DNA of 64,000 nt from Doryteuthis pealeii (GCA_023376005.1 CM042160.1:85979103-86043102); one strand, 5' to 3'. Numbered from the stretch's first letter, positions 9,664 through 20,275 are shown. Program-made: numbers and translations. Notes: generated by a model from the sequence alone, not told the origin.

Positions 9664-9912
9664 TGCTGCATGCTGTCATGAACAAATCCTGGAAGCAACA
9701 CTCCACAAAAAAACGGTAGCGGTATGGCCACTTGAGGAAGAATGAACTCATAAGGGACATTCTCCTGTGGACACCTATACATCGACATACTAGTGTAAGT
9801 TGACCAGCCAAAACATATCAATCAGATTTGTCTGGATTCTGGATGCCATGTAGAAGATAGGGACAGATGGTGAGAGAGAAACATGTGAATCCATGCTGTC
9901 AGCACAACCTGA
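9664..9912 (+). pseudogene. RTE-type LINE ORF2 3' end (family I)
   Basis: Broken frames encode the conserved tail of RTE-like endonuclease/reverse transcriptase: KNELIRDILLWTPIH, then PAKTY, then a degraded DRDRW-like stretch. Other copies end in (GAT)n. Frameshifts and stops make this a dead remnant about 250 bp long. Confidence 0.65.
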
Positions 9913-9949
9913 CATATATATATATATATATATTTTTTTTGGGGGGGGG

Positions 9950-10097
9950 AGAATATGTGCTTAATTGAAGTCATACCTAATTTTGAAAATTAATTAATGG
10001 ATAATTAATGAATTAGGCGGGCATACCTGTTCAAATGTAAGGCTAAACAAATCGAGAAAAAAATCTCAATATCTGTATGTACATTTTGGCTAAGGCC
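9950..10097 (-). mobile_element. Ribozyme-bearing repeat, copy 2 (core lost)
   Basis: The reverse complement matches 4954-5095: ggcc, then aaaatgtacatacag, tctcgatttgtttagcc, cccgcctaattcatt, caaaattaggtatgac. It breaks just inside stem II, so CTGATGA and stem I are missing and the ribozyme cannot form. Confidence 0.65.
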
Positions 10098-10126
10098 ATA
10101 TCAAACACATTGTTTGTTTACTTCTC

Positions 10127-10128
<2 letters not shown>

Positions 10129-10157
<29 letters not shown>
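10129..10157. repeat. (TA)n microsatellite
   Basis: TA tract following the same tttacttctcatata word that precedes the tract at 5156. Confidence 0.9.
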
Positions 10158-11061
10158 CAGTGATTTGGCCAGTACATTTGCGAGAAGCACTAGATCATCT
10201 GTGTAGTTTGTATCTGTAAAGGTTTATACAAATGTTTGAGTTGCAGCATCTCTTCTTGGAATAGAGAAATCCTATGCAGACTAAAAACTGACTAGATTAA
10301 TTTAGTGAAGTTATCGTTCATTTTAAATTTTCTGTTAGACAAGTTTTGAATTCTATTTCCTTGTGAAAAAGATATTTATCCTTCAGTAAAGATGATTTAT
10401 TTCCTATTAAGCCTACTTATGTACATACTTAACTAAATTGAATAGTACCTTTTGTTTAGGCTGAAAAAAAAAAAAGAGAAAAACTGATTCCTTATCTGAA
10501 TAACAGCCTTGTTGGTTAGTGGTGATCTTAAATTTGACTCTCACAAAAGTTATGAGTAGAGAAACTCACTTATTACCTCAGTTGAAGTACTTTTTATAGT
10601 TTTCAGAAGGGTCATTAACAACAATGGATTCTTCAGTTAAACAAAATTTCGACTGGCTCATTCTCCGACCTTCCATGAATTAACACAGGTGAACAGAACA
10701 GAATGACATTATGTTACTGGTGCCTCAAAAAAATGTCTAAACCAGACAAGTATGGAATTCAACTTGATTTGCCTTTCACTGTTCAACAGAAACCGGGGGG
10801 GGGGGGTGGATATGAATTTGGGTGTTATGTGAAAAGATATGAGAACAACTTCTTGTAAAAAAAACAAAAAAAAAAAAAAAACTTTGACATTTTTGCTTTG
10901 TTTTGAACAGCTCTCTTTCCTTATGGAGATATATATTAACTCTGAGGAAGGCCGGAGAATGAGTCAGTTGAAACATCAACGCGTCTACTTGTGTTGTTTG
11001 TAAGTGTTTTATATCTGGACGAGAATGGATAGAAAGAATAAAAGTGTTAGATAACTTTTAA
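10158..11061. other. Unassigned spacer with one ribozyme-like relic
   Basis: AT-rich with G- and A-runs near 10795 and 10860. At 10942-10986, CTGAGGA, GAAAC and ACGCGTC occur in the order found in degraded hammerheads, but I cannot fold stem II or stem I convincingly. Confidence 0.35.
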
Positions 11062-11170
11062 TGATTGAGTGATTTTTTAACAGCATGTCAACATGTCTAG
11101 GGTTATTTCATGCCCTTGGGAAAATATGTTCTAAGTATATTCATATTTAAATTTTTTGTGTAGTTGTTTC
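11062..11170 (-). mobile_element. Retroposon C tail fragment
   Basis: Matches the C 3' part (agcatgtcaacatgtctagg, gttatttcatgccc); resembles 58455-58570 most closely. Confidence 0.5.
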
Positions 11171-11629
11171 TGAAGAGTTTAAAAATTTTTTTTCTTTTTA
11201 TTGCACACAATACTATTGAATACAAATAAGTTTCAGTTAGTGTAGGGTTGCAGAATATCGTTTCCTAATGTAGAAAAAAAAAGGTAACCGCACGTTGAAT
11301 AAGGTGTGGCTGCTTATAGGCAAAAAAAAAAGAAAGAAAAAAAAGGATAGGATGACATAAAATGTAGGGGGGCTGGAATAGTGAAAAAAAACAACCCAAC
11401 CAAACGAACCCTTAAATATATAAAATTTCACCTAGTCTATGCTAAGGTTGAATGAAGGCCCCATATTTCTAAGGGTGGGAATTTTGGCATGTATAGGAGT
11501 GCATTAGCCTTTAGGGTTATGTAGGTGCTCTGTATGAGGAGTTTTTTATTTGTTGACTGGTTTCACTACTTGATAAGCATTATAAGAGTAGTTTGGTATC
11601 TTTTACAACATAAGCACAATGCCCTTTAA

Positions 11630-11659
11630 AAGTAGATGTTTTCTATAAAACAAGACATG

Positions 11660-11713
<54 letters not shown>

Positions 11714-11741
11714 TGTCTTGTTTTATAGAAAACATCTACTT
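11630..11741. repeat. Inverted repeat flanking a (TA)n tract
   Basis: Arms 11630-11662 and 11709-11741 are complementary over 33 bp with one mismatch (aagtagatgttttctataaa). The loop is pure TA, so the whole unit can extrude as a cruciform or hairpin. Confidence 0.85.
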
Positions 11742-11815
11742 ATATATATATATATATATATATAATCAAATATTAGATATTATGGATTTAATATCCCGTA
11801 ACTAAAATTACTTAA

Positions 11816-12499
11816 ATTTAAAGTTACTTTAAATCTGCTCTACTATTTTAGCATTGAGCACCTTCATATGCTAATACTTTTTACATTCATTCTCCAGTCA
11901 TTTTCTCTCTTTCTCTCTCTCTCTCTCTCTATCTATCATACACACACATATATATATATATTAGACAAAACATGACCCATACGGTCACCCATTGAGCTTT
12001 GAGTAGATAATTGGGATTAGGAAAATGAGTTTGCAAACTGTATTAAATTTAAAGAAAAAAAATACAGCCTGAAAATTAAAAAAAAAAATATTAAAATCAT
12101 TTTGTAAGATTTCTAAGAAAGGGAACGTTTGACCTAATTTAAATTTATTAAGAGCCAAGATGTTGGCTAGGTTGGCTGTTTATGAAACTTAACATACAAA
12201 TCCATTTAACTCTCCAATCTCTCTGCTCTTACTGAGAAACTAACATATAACGAGAGGTAATGAAGGGGAGGAGGAAAGTGGCATGCAGAATGTGAGTAAG
12301 AGATGGGTCAGTTTTTTATATAATTGAAAATTAAGACTAATTAGAATCAATTAAAATGGAATTTTTCAAATCTAACTCCATCCTAAAACTAAGGAATAAT
12401 TCAGTATAACTTTCATGTCATTAAACTAAACAGTAAAAAAGCCTTTAGGAGACAAACATTGATTCACTCAGTTTTAATATAATATATAATATATAAGAT
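11816..12499. other. Spacer with microsatellites
   Basis: Begins with a module (aaatctgctctac...attgagcac) that recurs at 18808-18835 after another hairpin. Short TC and TA tracts lie at 11903-11960. The remainder is AT-rich with no gene signal. Confidence 0.5.
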
Positions 12500-12968
12500 T
12501 CTGTATGTATGTATGTATGTTTGTTTGCACCACTACTGAGCACATGTTCTTTTTATAAAGGAAAATGTGTGGTGACCAGCCAAGACCAAAGTTCAACAAA
12601 ATGCATACCCTATTTTTGTCAGAGGTAGTTAAAAAGCTTCTTACCCCTCATTTTCCTTAAGAAAAGCTAAATAAAATATTATTAAATAAATCAATGATCT
12701 ATTAACAAATCATTTTAAAAATGACTAAAAAATAAAACAAATTAATAAAGAATAAAACATAATAAAAAGCAAATAAACAAGAGAAGAAAAAAATACAAAC
12801 AAGAATAATAATAAAAATAAACAACTTAAAAACAAGAATATATAAAGAAAAAAAGATAAAACAGATATTTTTTAAAAAAGAATTTTTAATAATTTATATA
12901 TATAGATATAGATAAGAGATTTATATCTATCTTTTTAAATCCCGGGCAATGCTGGTTTGCTCTGCTAG
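12500..12968 (+). mobile_element. Non-autonomous Helitron, family 2
   Basis: Starts TCTGTATGTATGTATG and ends with a hairpin-like cccgggcaatgctgg followed by CTAG (12965-12968) and a T, the usual Helitron 3' end. The interior is A-rich without coding. A 5'-truncated relative lies at 52155-52408. Confidence 0.65.
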
Positions 12969-13215
12969 TTGTCATATAAAAAGTATCAGGCAAAGATAGG
13001 TCATGTAGAAAAGTAAAAAGAATAGACCATGGGAAATTGAAGTAAGAATTAAGGTGATGCCATTAGAATCAAAAGATTTTGTCTGGTAAAGTACAGGTGA
13101 ATTTCTATTGAACTGATGAAATAATAATAAAAGCTTTCAATAAATTTTGTTGAATGAAATGGAAGTTTTCTTCCAATTCAGATTAAATGAAATTATAATG
13201 GAAGTTTTATGGAAG

Positions 13216-13294
13216 TGCAAGTGTAATGGTTAGTTGTAGGAAATGGAATAGTCGACCCGAGTTCAAATCCTAGACAAGGCTGTTTGGATTTCAC
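13216..13294 (+). mobile_element. SINE B head fragment
   Basis: tRNA-like head only: gtgtaatggttagttgtagg, gacccgagttcaaatcctag, acaaggctgtttgg. It forms an inverted pair with 13396-13484. Confidence 0.7.
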
Positions 13295-13395
13295 TTTGCT
13301 GTAATATTCTTTCATATATATATAAAAGCTTTACTAAAGATTTAGTAGTATATATTTTTTAATATTTTTTCCTAACAATGATTCTTTTCAATTGC

Positions 13396-13483
13396 TATGT
13401 GAAATGCAAACAGCCTCATCCAGGATTTGAATTTGGGCCACTGTGTCCATTTCCTACAACAAACACTGTTACACCAGGCCTGA

Positions 13484-13484
<1 letters not shown>
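13396..13484 (-). mobile_element. SINE B head fragment, inverted
   Basis: Same head on the opposite strand (caaacagcctcatccaggat, ttacaccaggcc), about 100 bp from its partner. The two could pair in a read-through RNA. Confidence 0.7.

Positions 13485-13564
<80 letters not shown>
13485..13564. repeat. (GT)n(TA)n microsatellite
   Basis: GT tract running into TA tract, lying between a SINE B head and the tail of the next SINE B. Confidence 0.95.
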
Positions 13565-13780
13565 TTACCAACCCCCCCACAAGCATGATGAGATAAAAGA
13601 TAAATTTCTTAAGCACAGTTTAACAGGTTTGAATTCAGAGTTTTCAATCTCCTAGCCTGGTTACCTAGCCATGGTTACCTAGCCCTACTGTTTACCATAG
13701 TTGGAGGGACAGTAGTTGGATGCATACTTTTCCCAAGGGTATTAGTGCTCCTACGACTCTAACCATTACACCACATGCCA
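13564..13780 (-). mobile_element. SINE B copy, internally deleted
   Basis: Tail tttaccaaccccccc, body and head end ctacgactctaaccattaca are present. The stretch between the interior word cccaagggtattagtgctc and the head is shortened. Confidence 0.7.
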
Positions 13781-13910
13781 AGATGTATATATGTTAGTTG
13801 AAAATTTACTGATGGATATTGCCATTCTGGCTTGCATTGTTTTTTTTGTTTTTTTTTGCTTATATGTATATATGATAACAGACTCTCCTGTTGGCATGAT
13901 GTAATATATG

Positions 13911-14500
13911 TATTTACGCAATCCTTCTGCCCGAGTAGAATGGGACACAAGGTCAATTTTTTAACCGGACTTAACCGTTCATCACCATTACTCCCAGGTC
14001 CACTCTGACTTGGAGTAGTACCTGTTAGGGTCATATCTATGGGTTAAAGAGAAAAAATGTTTATAAAAAAAGAAATTGAGTACCCATCAAAAATGAATTT
14101 ATTTCAAAACTTTGTTGGCATTAAATGACCCACTAAGGTTGATATGCTGTAAAACCAACCAACAAACAAACAGAATTCAAAGTTTTTCTTTTCCTAAACC
14201 AGTTGCCAAGGTTAAAAAGTCCAGCTTGCCCTACTATTTGCCCATAGCTGGATTCATACCTTTCGCAAGTAGGACATTACTCCCGGGTCCACTCTGACTT
14301 GGAGTGGTAGTACCTGTTAGGGTCATATCTATGGGTTAAAAAATGTTTATAAAAGAAATTGAGTACCCATCAAAAATGAATTTATTTCAAAAGGCAAGGC
14401 AAGCACTATATGAAAAGCAAACAGCTTTGTCCACAATTTAAACTCTGATCACAGTGTCTATTTCGCATGATGATAACCGTTACACCACTAGCACCTCCAA
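13911..14500 (-). mobile_element. SINE B interrupted by two retroposon C pieces
   Basis: B pieces on the minus strand: 13911-13976, 14172-14271 and 14391-14500. Between them lie plus-strand C pieces at 13978-14170 and 14273-14390. The C pieces share the private words gagtacccatcaaaaatgaa and gacttggagt, so one is probably a local duplicate of the other. Confidence 0.7.
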
Positions 14501-15183
14501 AAATGTATATATGTTGGCTGAAAATTTACTGATTATGTCTGTAATTATTATTTATTGTAAGTTGAGTTTGATGAACAAAAATGTGTTCTTTATTTATTTA
14601 GTGCTAAATAGAGTAAATAGCTTTTTTATTCATATCTGTGGACCAGAAATACTTATATAATGATTTTGCAAATTGTTATATTAGAAAAATTTGAAGTCCT
14701 GTATATAGTATAAATCTTAATTTCATGCTATTTCATGGACATTGAACATTGCAAATTTGTTAAAAATCTGATAAACCATACAATGGACACATGATTATGG
14801 ACCAGAATTTCACCAGGAAATGATTTATGACCTAAATAGTCCTATGTTGGAAAAAATGAATATTTAATAGACTTTTGACACAAAAGCACAAAAAGTACAT
14901 AAAAAATGATATCTAAAAGCTGGTATTGAAAGAGTATTAATAGCACGAACTAAAGGAAGTGAATATATGTATTTTGGCTTTGATTTTTGCTTCTATCAAT
15001 AGAATTATCACCTGTCATGTATCTGATATTTATACTGGAAATTATCATAGGCGACAAAATATTAACAATTTAAAGAAAATTCTGATTATAAATGTTTTCC
15101 AAATATCTGAATCAGAACTGAATAAAATCACTTTATAGATTTAGCATGTAAATTCTTGTTTTAGAATATGAGTAAGTAAAAAT
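14501..15183. other. Unassigned AT-rich spacer
   Basis: No repeats, splice-site pairs or open frames that I can support. Confidence 0.5.
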
Positions 15184-15328
15184 AAGTAAAGTCATCGGGA
15201 TGGCCTAATGTCTGTATCAGCCAGACAATGAGGGAGTCTATCCCCTTGTCACTAGCGAAGGCCGGTATGAAACCAGGAACCTTGTGATTCCTAGCCGAAC
15301 ACTCTACCGACTGAGCTAAACCGACCCT
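15184..15328 (-). mobile_element. SINE A, internally deleted
   Basis: Both ends are present (gtaaagtcatcgggatggcc and ctaccgactgagctaaaccg) but about 95 bp of middle sequence is missing. Confidence 0.8.
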
Positions 15329-16858
15329 GTTTCCAGATATAGAAAATATTTGGGTGTCTTTTACTTTAAAAAAAAAAAAAATGTATTTTTGAGGAGTATA
15401 ACCTTATAATCTGCTTGTAAAAAATTAAAACTTTTCTGAAATCTAAAAATCAGAACATTTCTAATATTTATTTTCTTAAATTAGCCTATACCTTATCTAG
15501 AAAACCATTTTAAAGATTGCACCAGAATTTTCCTGATAAAATTTGCATGCAAAAATTTTCCCATTAATTTCTCAATAAAACTGTCAACTTCAAAATACTG
15601 AAACTTTTTAGCTGAAAATGATAAAAAATAAAAAAAAAACAAAACTGTTTGCCCCAAAATTCAAGATTAAGAATATGCACCTATCCTGTTACATTAACAA
15701 TCTTCAAATATAGACAATGTCTGGCACAAGGCCACTGTGGGGTATATTGTAATTTGAATTAAATCAATTATTATATTTTTCTTTTAGTAAATCCTATTCA
15801 AGAAATGCCAGTAACATATAAATATCTAGGGAAATTCTTTGTTTTATTCATGCTTTGCTTATAAAGGTTTGCTGCAACCCTGTGTTGAGCAAGTTAATCA
15901 GTACTTTTGCTAACTCCATTTGAAGTTAGTTTGTGTCTCTGTTTGACATTTTAGCAGTTTGAAGGCGTTTTTATCAACAAGTTAATGCAATATGAAAGCG
16001 ATATTTTACAATCCTCCCCAGGTTTTTTATCGACACATACATATAATATCCCCCCCCCTTTTAAAATATCTTTGACTGAGTTTTGAAAATAAAAACAATC
16101 AATACATTAAACAAATAAAAATCGGAATATTTACATATTCTTTTTTATTTTAATTAAAGTGTTGCTATAAGGTTTGTAACTAGCACCGTTCACTTTTTCA
16201 GCAGGCACCACCTAGCATATTTTAGGCAGGAGGCTGGGACAACAGCATTCTAAAAAAACAAACTTTTTCTTTCGTAAAGTCATGGTCAGATAAGTAAATA
16301 AATAAGTCACAAGAGAAATTTGAAGCAATAATCAGATTCTAATGAGAAAGTTTAGAGATATCCATAGAAAAATAATAGTTTAAGTTTGTTTATATGTGAG
16401 TTCATTTTTAAACTAATTTACATATAAATAAATCTGAACTAATTAAATAAAAATATAAAGAATGATATTATAAAGAAAATCAATTCCAAATAAGAATAAT
16501 ATTTGCTGGGACGACAGCATCTGAAAATCACAAAAAAAAAGGACCCCAAAAAACCCTCAATTTTTTACAATGTGTTTCTAATATGTATATTTTCAGGGTC
16601 ACTTATTATGTCCTCTGTTATTCAATGAAGCATTATAAAGATATTAACACCTTGGCTTAAATTATTATTGTTAATGCCAAATTATTTAAAAAAAAAACAA
16701 AAACAATCTGTAATCTATTGATTTTATATGGAATGTTTTTTTATTTCGTGTTAAGAGATTAGGATATTTTGATAGTGATTTGTCAGTCAGTATTTTGAGT
16801 TCAGTTGAGAGTTCAAATCTTATTGGTATTGATTATATTGCTATGATTGTTGCTTAAG
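15329..16858. other. AT-rich spacer, 1.5 kb
   Basis: No gene or repeat recognised. Pyrimidine-AG words at 16196 and 16593 are not followed by open exons with donors. Confidence 0.5.
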
Positions 16859-16868
16859 TATGGACTAA

Positions 16869-17114
16869 TTAAGGGCCGGTTTAGCTCAGTTGGTAGAGTG
16901 TTCCTGGTTCCTGGTTCGATACTGGCCCGCACCAACTCAGCGTATGAGTAGCACAGGGATCTTTTCGGTAAAGTAAGGAGCTAATAGTAGGTGTGGCACT
17001 CCATACCAGATGCAAAAAACAATCTCCTTGGTCTAGCGCTAGTGAAAAGGGGATAGACTCCCACGCTGTTTGGCTTATACCGACTTTAGGCCACCCCAAC
17101 GACTTTATTTAATT
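16869..17114 (+). mobile_element. SINE A, full, with target duplication
   Basis: Full tRNA-derived SINE: head ggccggtttagctcagttgg, box B-like ggttcgatact, body ctccttggtctagcgctagt, tail aacgactttattt. Flanked by TATGGACTAA at 16859-16868 and 17115-17124, marking an insertion young enough to keep its 10-bp target duplication. Confidence 0.85.
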
Positions 17115-17268
17115 TATGGACTAACTATAGACAGATTATTGATCATATGGAAATATGATCTCTCTGATAAGATGAAGTGAAAATTCTTCCAGGTTGTATC
17201 CGTGTCATAGAAGGGAGGATCAAAGTGTAGTATCTGTTCCAGATTCTATGTTTTGAGACTTGCCTTCT

Positions 17269-17715
17269 ATACCCGGCCTTGGCTGGGGGTCCAGTGTGCT
17301 TTGGCCTCTGGACCGGTAAAGTACAATTAATAGCATCGATCCAAGGGGGCCATGCCCCCCAGATCATTGCAATTTTTATGTGCCCACGTAAAAATGAGAC
17401 CTTGTGTCCAGCCCTCATAAGTGGGATGAGCAGGCAAATACCCTTACCTTTCATACCCAGCCTCGGCTGGGGGTCCAGTGTGCTTCGGCCTCTGAACCGA
17501 TAGAGTACAATTATTAGCGTTGTTCCCAGGGGGCCTGCCCCCTTGACTTAAAGGAGCAGGGCTGGGTTTATTGCCCAGTGCCTTGAGGGGGAATGCCGAG
17601 GGAATCAATGCAATTTTTGTTCTTTTCCACCCATGAGCTTCGGCTTGTGGGTGGGCCCACATTAAAATGAGGCCTTGTGCCCAGCCCATACAAGTGGGGT
17701 ATGAGGCAAATACCC
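17269..17715. repeat. Tandem pair of family E units
   Basis: Two direct units starting at 17269 and 17453, each with ccttggctgggggtccagtg (or the cctcggctgg form), then ggtaaagtacaattaatagc, then aaaatgagaccttgtgtcca. The second unit carries extra sequence around 17540-17620. GC-richer than the flanks; no convincing frame. Confidence 0.65.
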
Positions 17716-17721
17716 TGTATC

Positions 17722-18113
17722 ATGTCAGTACTGCACCACTTGGATTCTTACAAAATGCTTGGAGAAAAAGCTAGATGGGAACTGTGCAAGAGTGCTACAT
17801 GCTGTCTTGAACAAATCCTGGAAGCAGCATTCGCACAAGGGATCAGCTTTATGGCCACTAGCCTCACACAAGCCATCTGGATGAGACAAACAATACATGC
17901 TGGATGCTGCTAGAGAAGCAGGGATAAACTAGAAGTGATGCTCTCCTGTGGACAGCTATTCATCAGTCTGGGTCGGCCAGTGGGTGCCTACATCAATAAA
18001 CTTTGCTGGATGCTGTGTATAGGACTTTCCAGGAATGGTGGCTGATAGGGGCAGGTGATGAGAAAGGGTCATGGAGATCTGTGTTGTTGGCATGACATGA
18101 TGATGATGATGAT
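17722..18113 (+). pseudogene. RTE-type LINE ORF2 3' end (family I), with (GAT)n tail
   Basis: The longest family I copy. The translation includes MRQTIHAGCC, then WRSRDKLEVMLSCGQLF, then GRPVGAYI, matching the conserved C-terminal region of RTE-like reverse transcriptases, and it ends in (GAT)n at 18095-18113. RTE elements characteristically end in short microsatellite tails. Internal stops make it non-functional. Confidence 0.7.
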
Positions 18114-18357
18114 AAAGGATCAGATTTTTGTATGTAAACATAGCAAAGCAAAAATGGCACATTGTTGTGAGATTTTGATAGCTCAATAGTTGAAATTCTC
18201 TATATTGCAATTTAATAATAAAACAGGGTAGTCAGTGTTTGTGCTCACCCTAGTTATAATTTTGCTAAGGGAAATAACTTTTAGATACAAATTATAGAAT
18301 ACTTCCCCTTGTCTATTTATTCATCTGCAATTAATTATAAGTTTTATAAAAGAATTG

Positions 18358-18538
18358 AACTAGGAACCTTGTGGTTTCTAGCCGAACGCTCTACCTACTG
18401 AGCTAACAGGGATCTGTGCGGTAAAGTAAGGAGCTGACGCAAAAACAATCTCCTTGGCCTAGCGCTAGTGAAAAGGTGATAGACTCCCTCGCTGATTGGA
18501 TGATACCGACATTAGGCCACCCCAATGACTTTACTTAT
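18358..18538. mobile_element. Rearranged SINE A, head inverted
   Basis: 18358-18406 is the SINE head on the minus strand (aggaaccttgtggtttctag, ctgagctaa); 18407-18538 is the body on the plus strand (cagggatctgtgcggtaaag to gactttactta). It is an inversion or 5' template-jump product. Confidence 0.75.
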
Positions 18539-18676
18539 TTTTTTATAAAAGCTTACAACAACACTGAGTTTGATATATTAATATATTAATGTGGTGAATG
18601 TTTTTAAGTAACTTTAGTTGTATTTCCCCAAGATTTTCATTAACCATTTTTGGTTCTTGCATCTGTGTCGGTACTG

Positions 18677-18680
<4 letters not shown>

Positions 18681-18707
<27 letters not shown>
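18681..18707. repeat. (TA)n microsatellite
   Basis: TA tract directly abutting the hairpin that follows. Confidence 0.9.
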
Positions 18708-18712
<5 letters not shown>

Positions 18713-18807
18713 TTATAGTGTGTACAGAAATAACCTACTCAATTTTCACCATAAGAGTCCTTATGGCGAAACTCGATTAGGTTATTTCTGTACACACTAT
18801 AATACTA
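18708..18807. mobile_element. 100-bp perfect-arm hairpin MITE
   Basis: Arms 18708-18737 and 18778-18807 are perfectly complementary over 30 bp (tagtattatagtgtgtacag...). The centre contains a second stem, accataag/cttatggc. The RNA would form a long, nearly continuous hairpin. It is flanked on the right by the module shared with 11843-11865. Confidence 0.8.
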
Positions 18808-18925
18808 AATCCGCTCTACTTACGTATTGAGCACTTTATATTTGTTATGATTCTGACTTATCCGAGTAACACTTATACCAACCAAATATTGAGACTAATC
18901 CAATATTTTTTCTGGTAAGTCATTT

Positions 18926-18929
<4 letters not shown>

Positions 18930-18958
<29 letters not shown>
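18930..18958. repeat. (TA)n microsatellite
   Basis: TA dinucleotide tract. Confidence 0.95.
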
Positions 18959-18961
<3 letters not shown>

Positions 18962-18989
18962 AGAGAAATTTTTACAATGATTACAGTTT

Positions 18990-19085
18990 TGTGTGATACC
19001 CAGGACACCCCCTTTTTTTTAGGAGGATATCTTCTCTACTTTAAGGGATACGGTCAGTGCATTCTAAGGCCTGTTGACAGGGTGG
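18990..19085 (-). mobile_element. Retroposon C fragment
   Basis: Short piece of C (gtgtgatacccaggacaccc, ttaagggatacggtcagtgc). Confidence 0.5.
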
Positions 19086-19625
19086 GCTCTCAAGTTGGAT
19101 GGAAAAACAAATACTTTTAAGTTTAAACGACAGGTATTTTTACCCTAAAATGATATAGGTGTTTGGAAAAACAGGTAAAACAAGTAATCAACAGATGTCT
19201 CATGTTAAAAAAGGTAAATATATTTAAATCTTATCTTGTAAGTCATGACTCAGACTTCTAAACTGAAGCAAACTGATTCATTTCTGTCAAAAATATAAAT
19301 TTATCTTTTTGGAAAAAAAACAAATGAGTTGTCCTGTTTGAGAAATCAGGTGATATCTATTATATTAAAGGCTTTTTTTTCCTATTTAGTTTAATGACAA
19401 AATTCATATCAAAATATTCCATAGTTCTAGGATTGTATTATGTTTAAAAAAAAAAAATCCATTTTAATTGGTTCTAATTTGACTCACATTCAGTCTGTCA
19501 CTTTCCCTCTCTCTATGTGTATTTTGAATACCTCCTCATTATATATGTTAGTTTCTCTGTGAGTGTAAAGAGAATGATCTAGAGAGTGCGAAATGTTTAC
19601 TTATAAATATAGTACACACACACAC

Positions 19626-19656
<31 letters not shown>

Positions 19657-20066
19657 GTATAGTAAGAAATTTGAAAAACAGGTTTAAATAAAATGAATGG
19701 TAAGTTTATTAGCCGACGCTGCAGTATTGCGATCTGTTGAGTAGATCTTCTTCAGGGCATTATAAGGAAAAGTAAAAAAATTTTTATCACAGAATAACGA
19801 GAACAACTGCGATAGTCCTTGTTTATCAATCTGTTCCAAGTTTGAAGAAGGAACGCTGGAAAGGTAGACGGTTTGAAATATAACGTCTAATATTCTTATT
19901 TTATGGTGTGTGTGTGTATTGAAAAATGACATTAAGCCTTTTTTAGGTGTAAAGATATATATATATATATATATATGCAAACTTATATAAATGATGTATT
20001 TAACATATCTTTACTCTTGTATGCATAACTGTATATACACTTTTGTAGTTGCAGTCAATTTTGACT
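19086..20066. other. Spacer with palindromic (CA)n(TA)n(TG)n tract
   Basis: AT-rich. The tract at 19613-19656 reads CA, then TA, then TG and is self-complementary. An open frame on the minus strand (19684-19980) has unbiased composition and no recognisable motif. At its start the minus strand reads CCTGAAGAAGATCT, similar to ribozyme relics but with GCAA in place of GAAA. Confidence 0.45.
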
Positions 20067-20275
20067 GCTGTTCGGCTAGAAAACACAAGATTCCGGGTTC
20101 AATACCAGCCCTCGCCAACTCAGCGTATTAGTAGCACAGGGATCTGTGCGGTAAAGTGAGGACCTGATGGCAGGCGTGGTGCTCCACCATAGATGCAGAA
20201 ACAATCTCCTTAGTCTAGCACTAGTGAAAAGGGATAGACTCCCTCGCTGGTTGGCTGATACCGACTTTAGGCCAA
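20067..20275 (+). mobile_element. SINE A, head-truncated
   Basis: Starts within the tRNA-like head (ttccgggttcaataccagcc) and runs to ccgactttaggcca. Confidence 0.8.

Noticed and set aside
10942..10986. Hammerhead at 10.9 kb (CTGAGGA ... GAAAC ... ACGCGTC)
   Set aside because: Core words occur in order, but I cannot pair stem II or stem I; mentioned only as a relic in the spacer entry.
16873..16920. tRNA gene-like sequence (tttagctcagttggtagag, ggttcgatact)
   Set aside because: It is the head of SINE A; the cloverleaf arms are not complete and the SINE body follows. The same applies to all other A, B, D and H heads.
19613..19656. Palindromic (CA)n(TA)n(TG)n tract as a structured regulatory element
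   Set aside because: Self-complementarity follows trivially from the dinucleotide composition.
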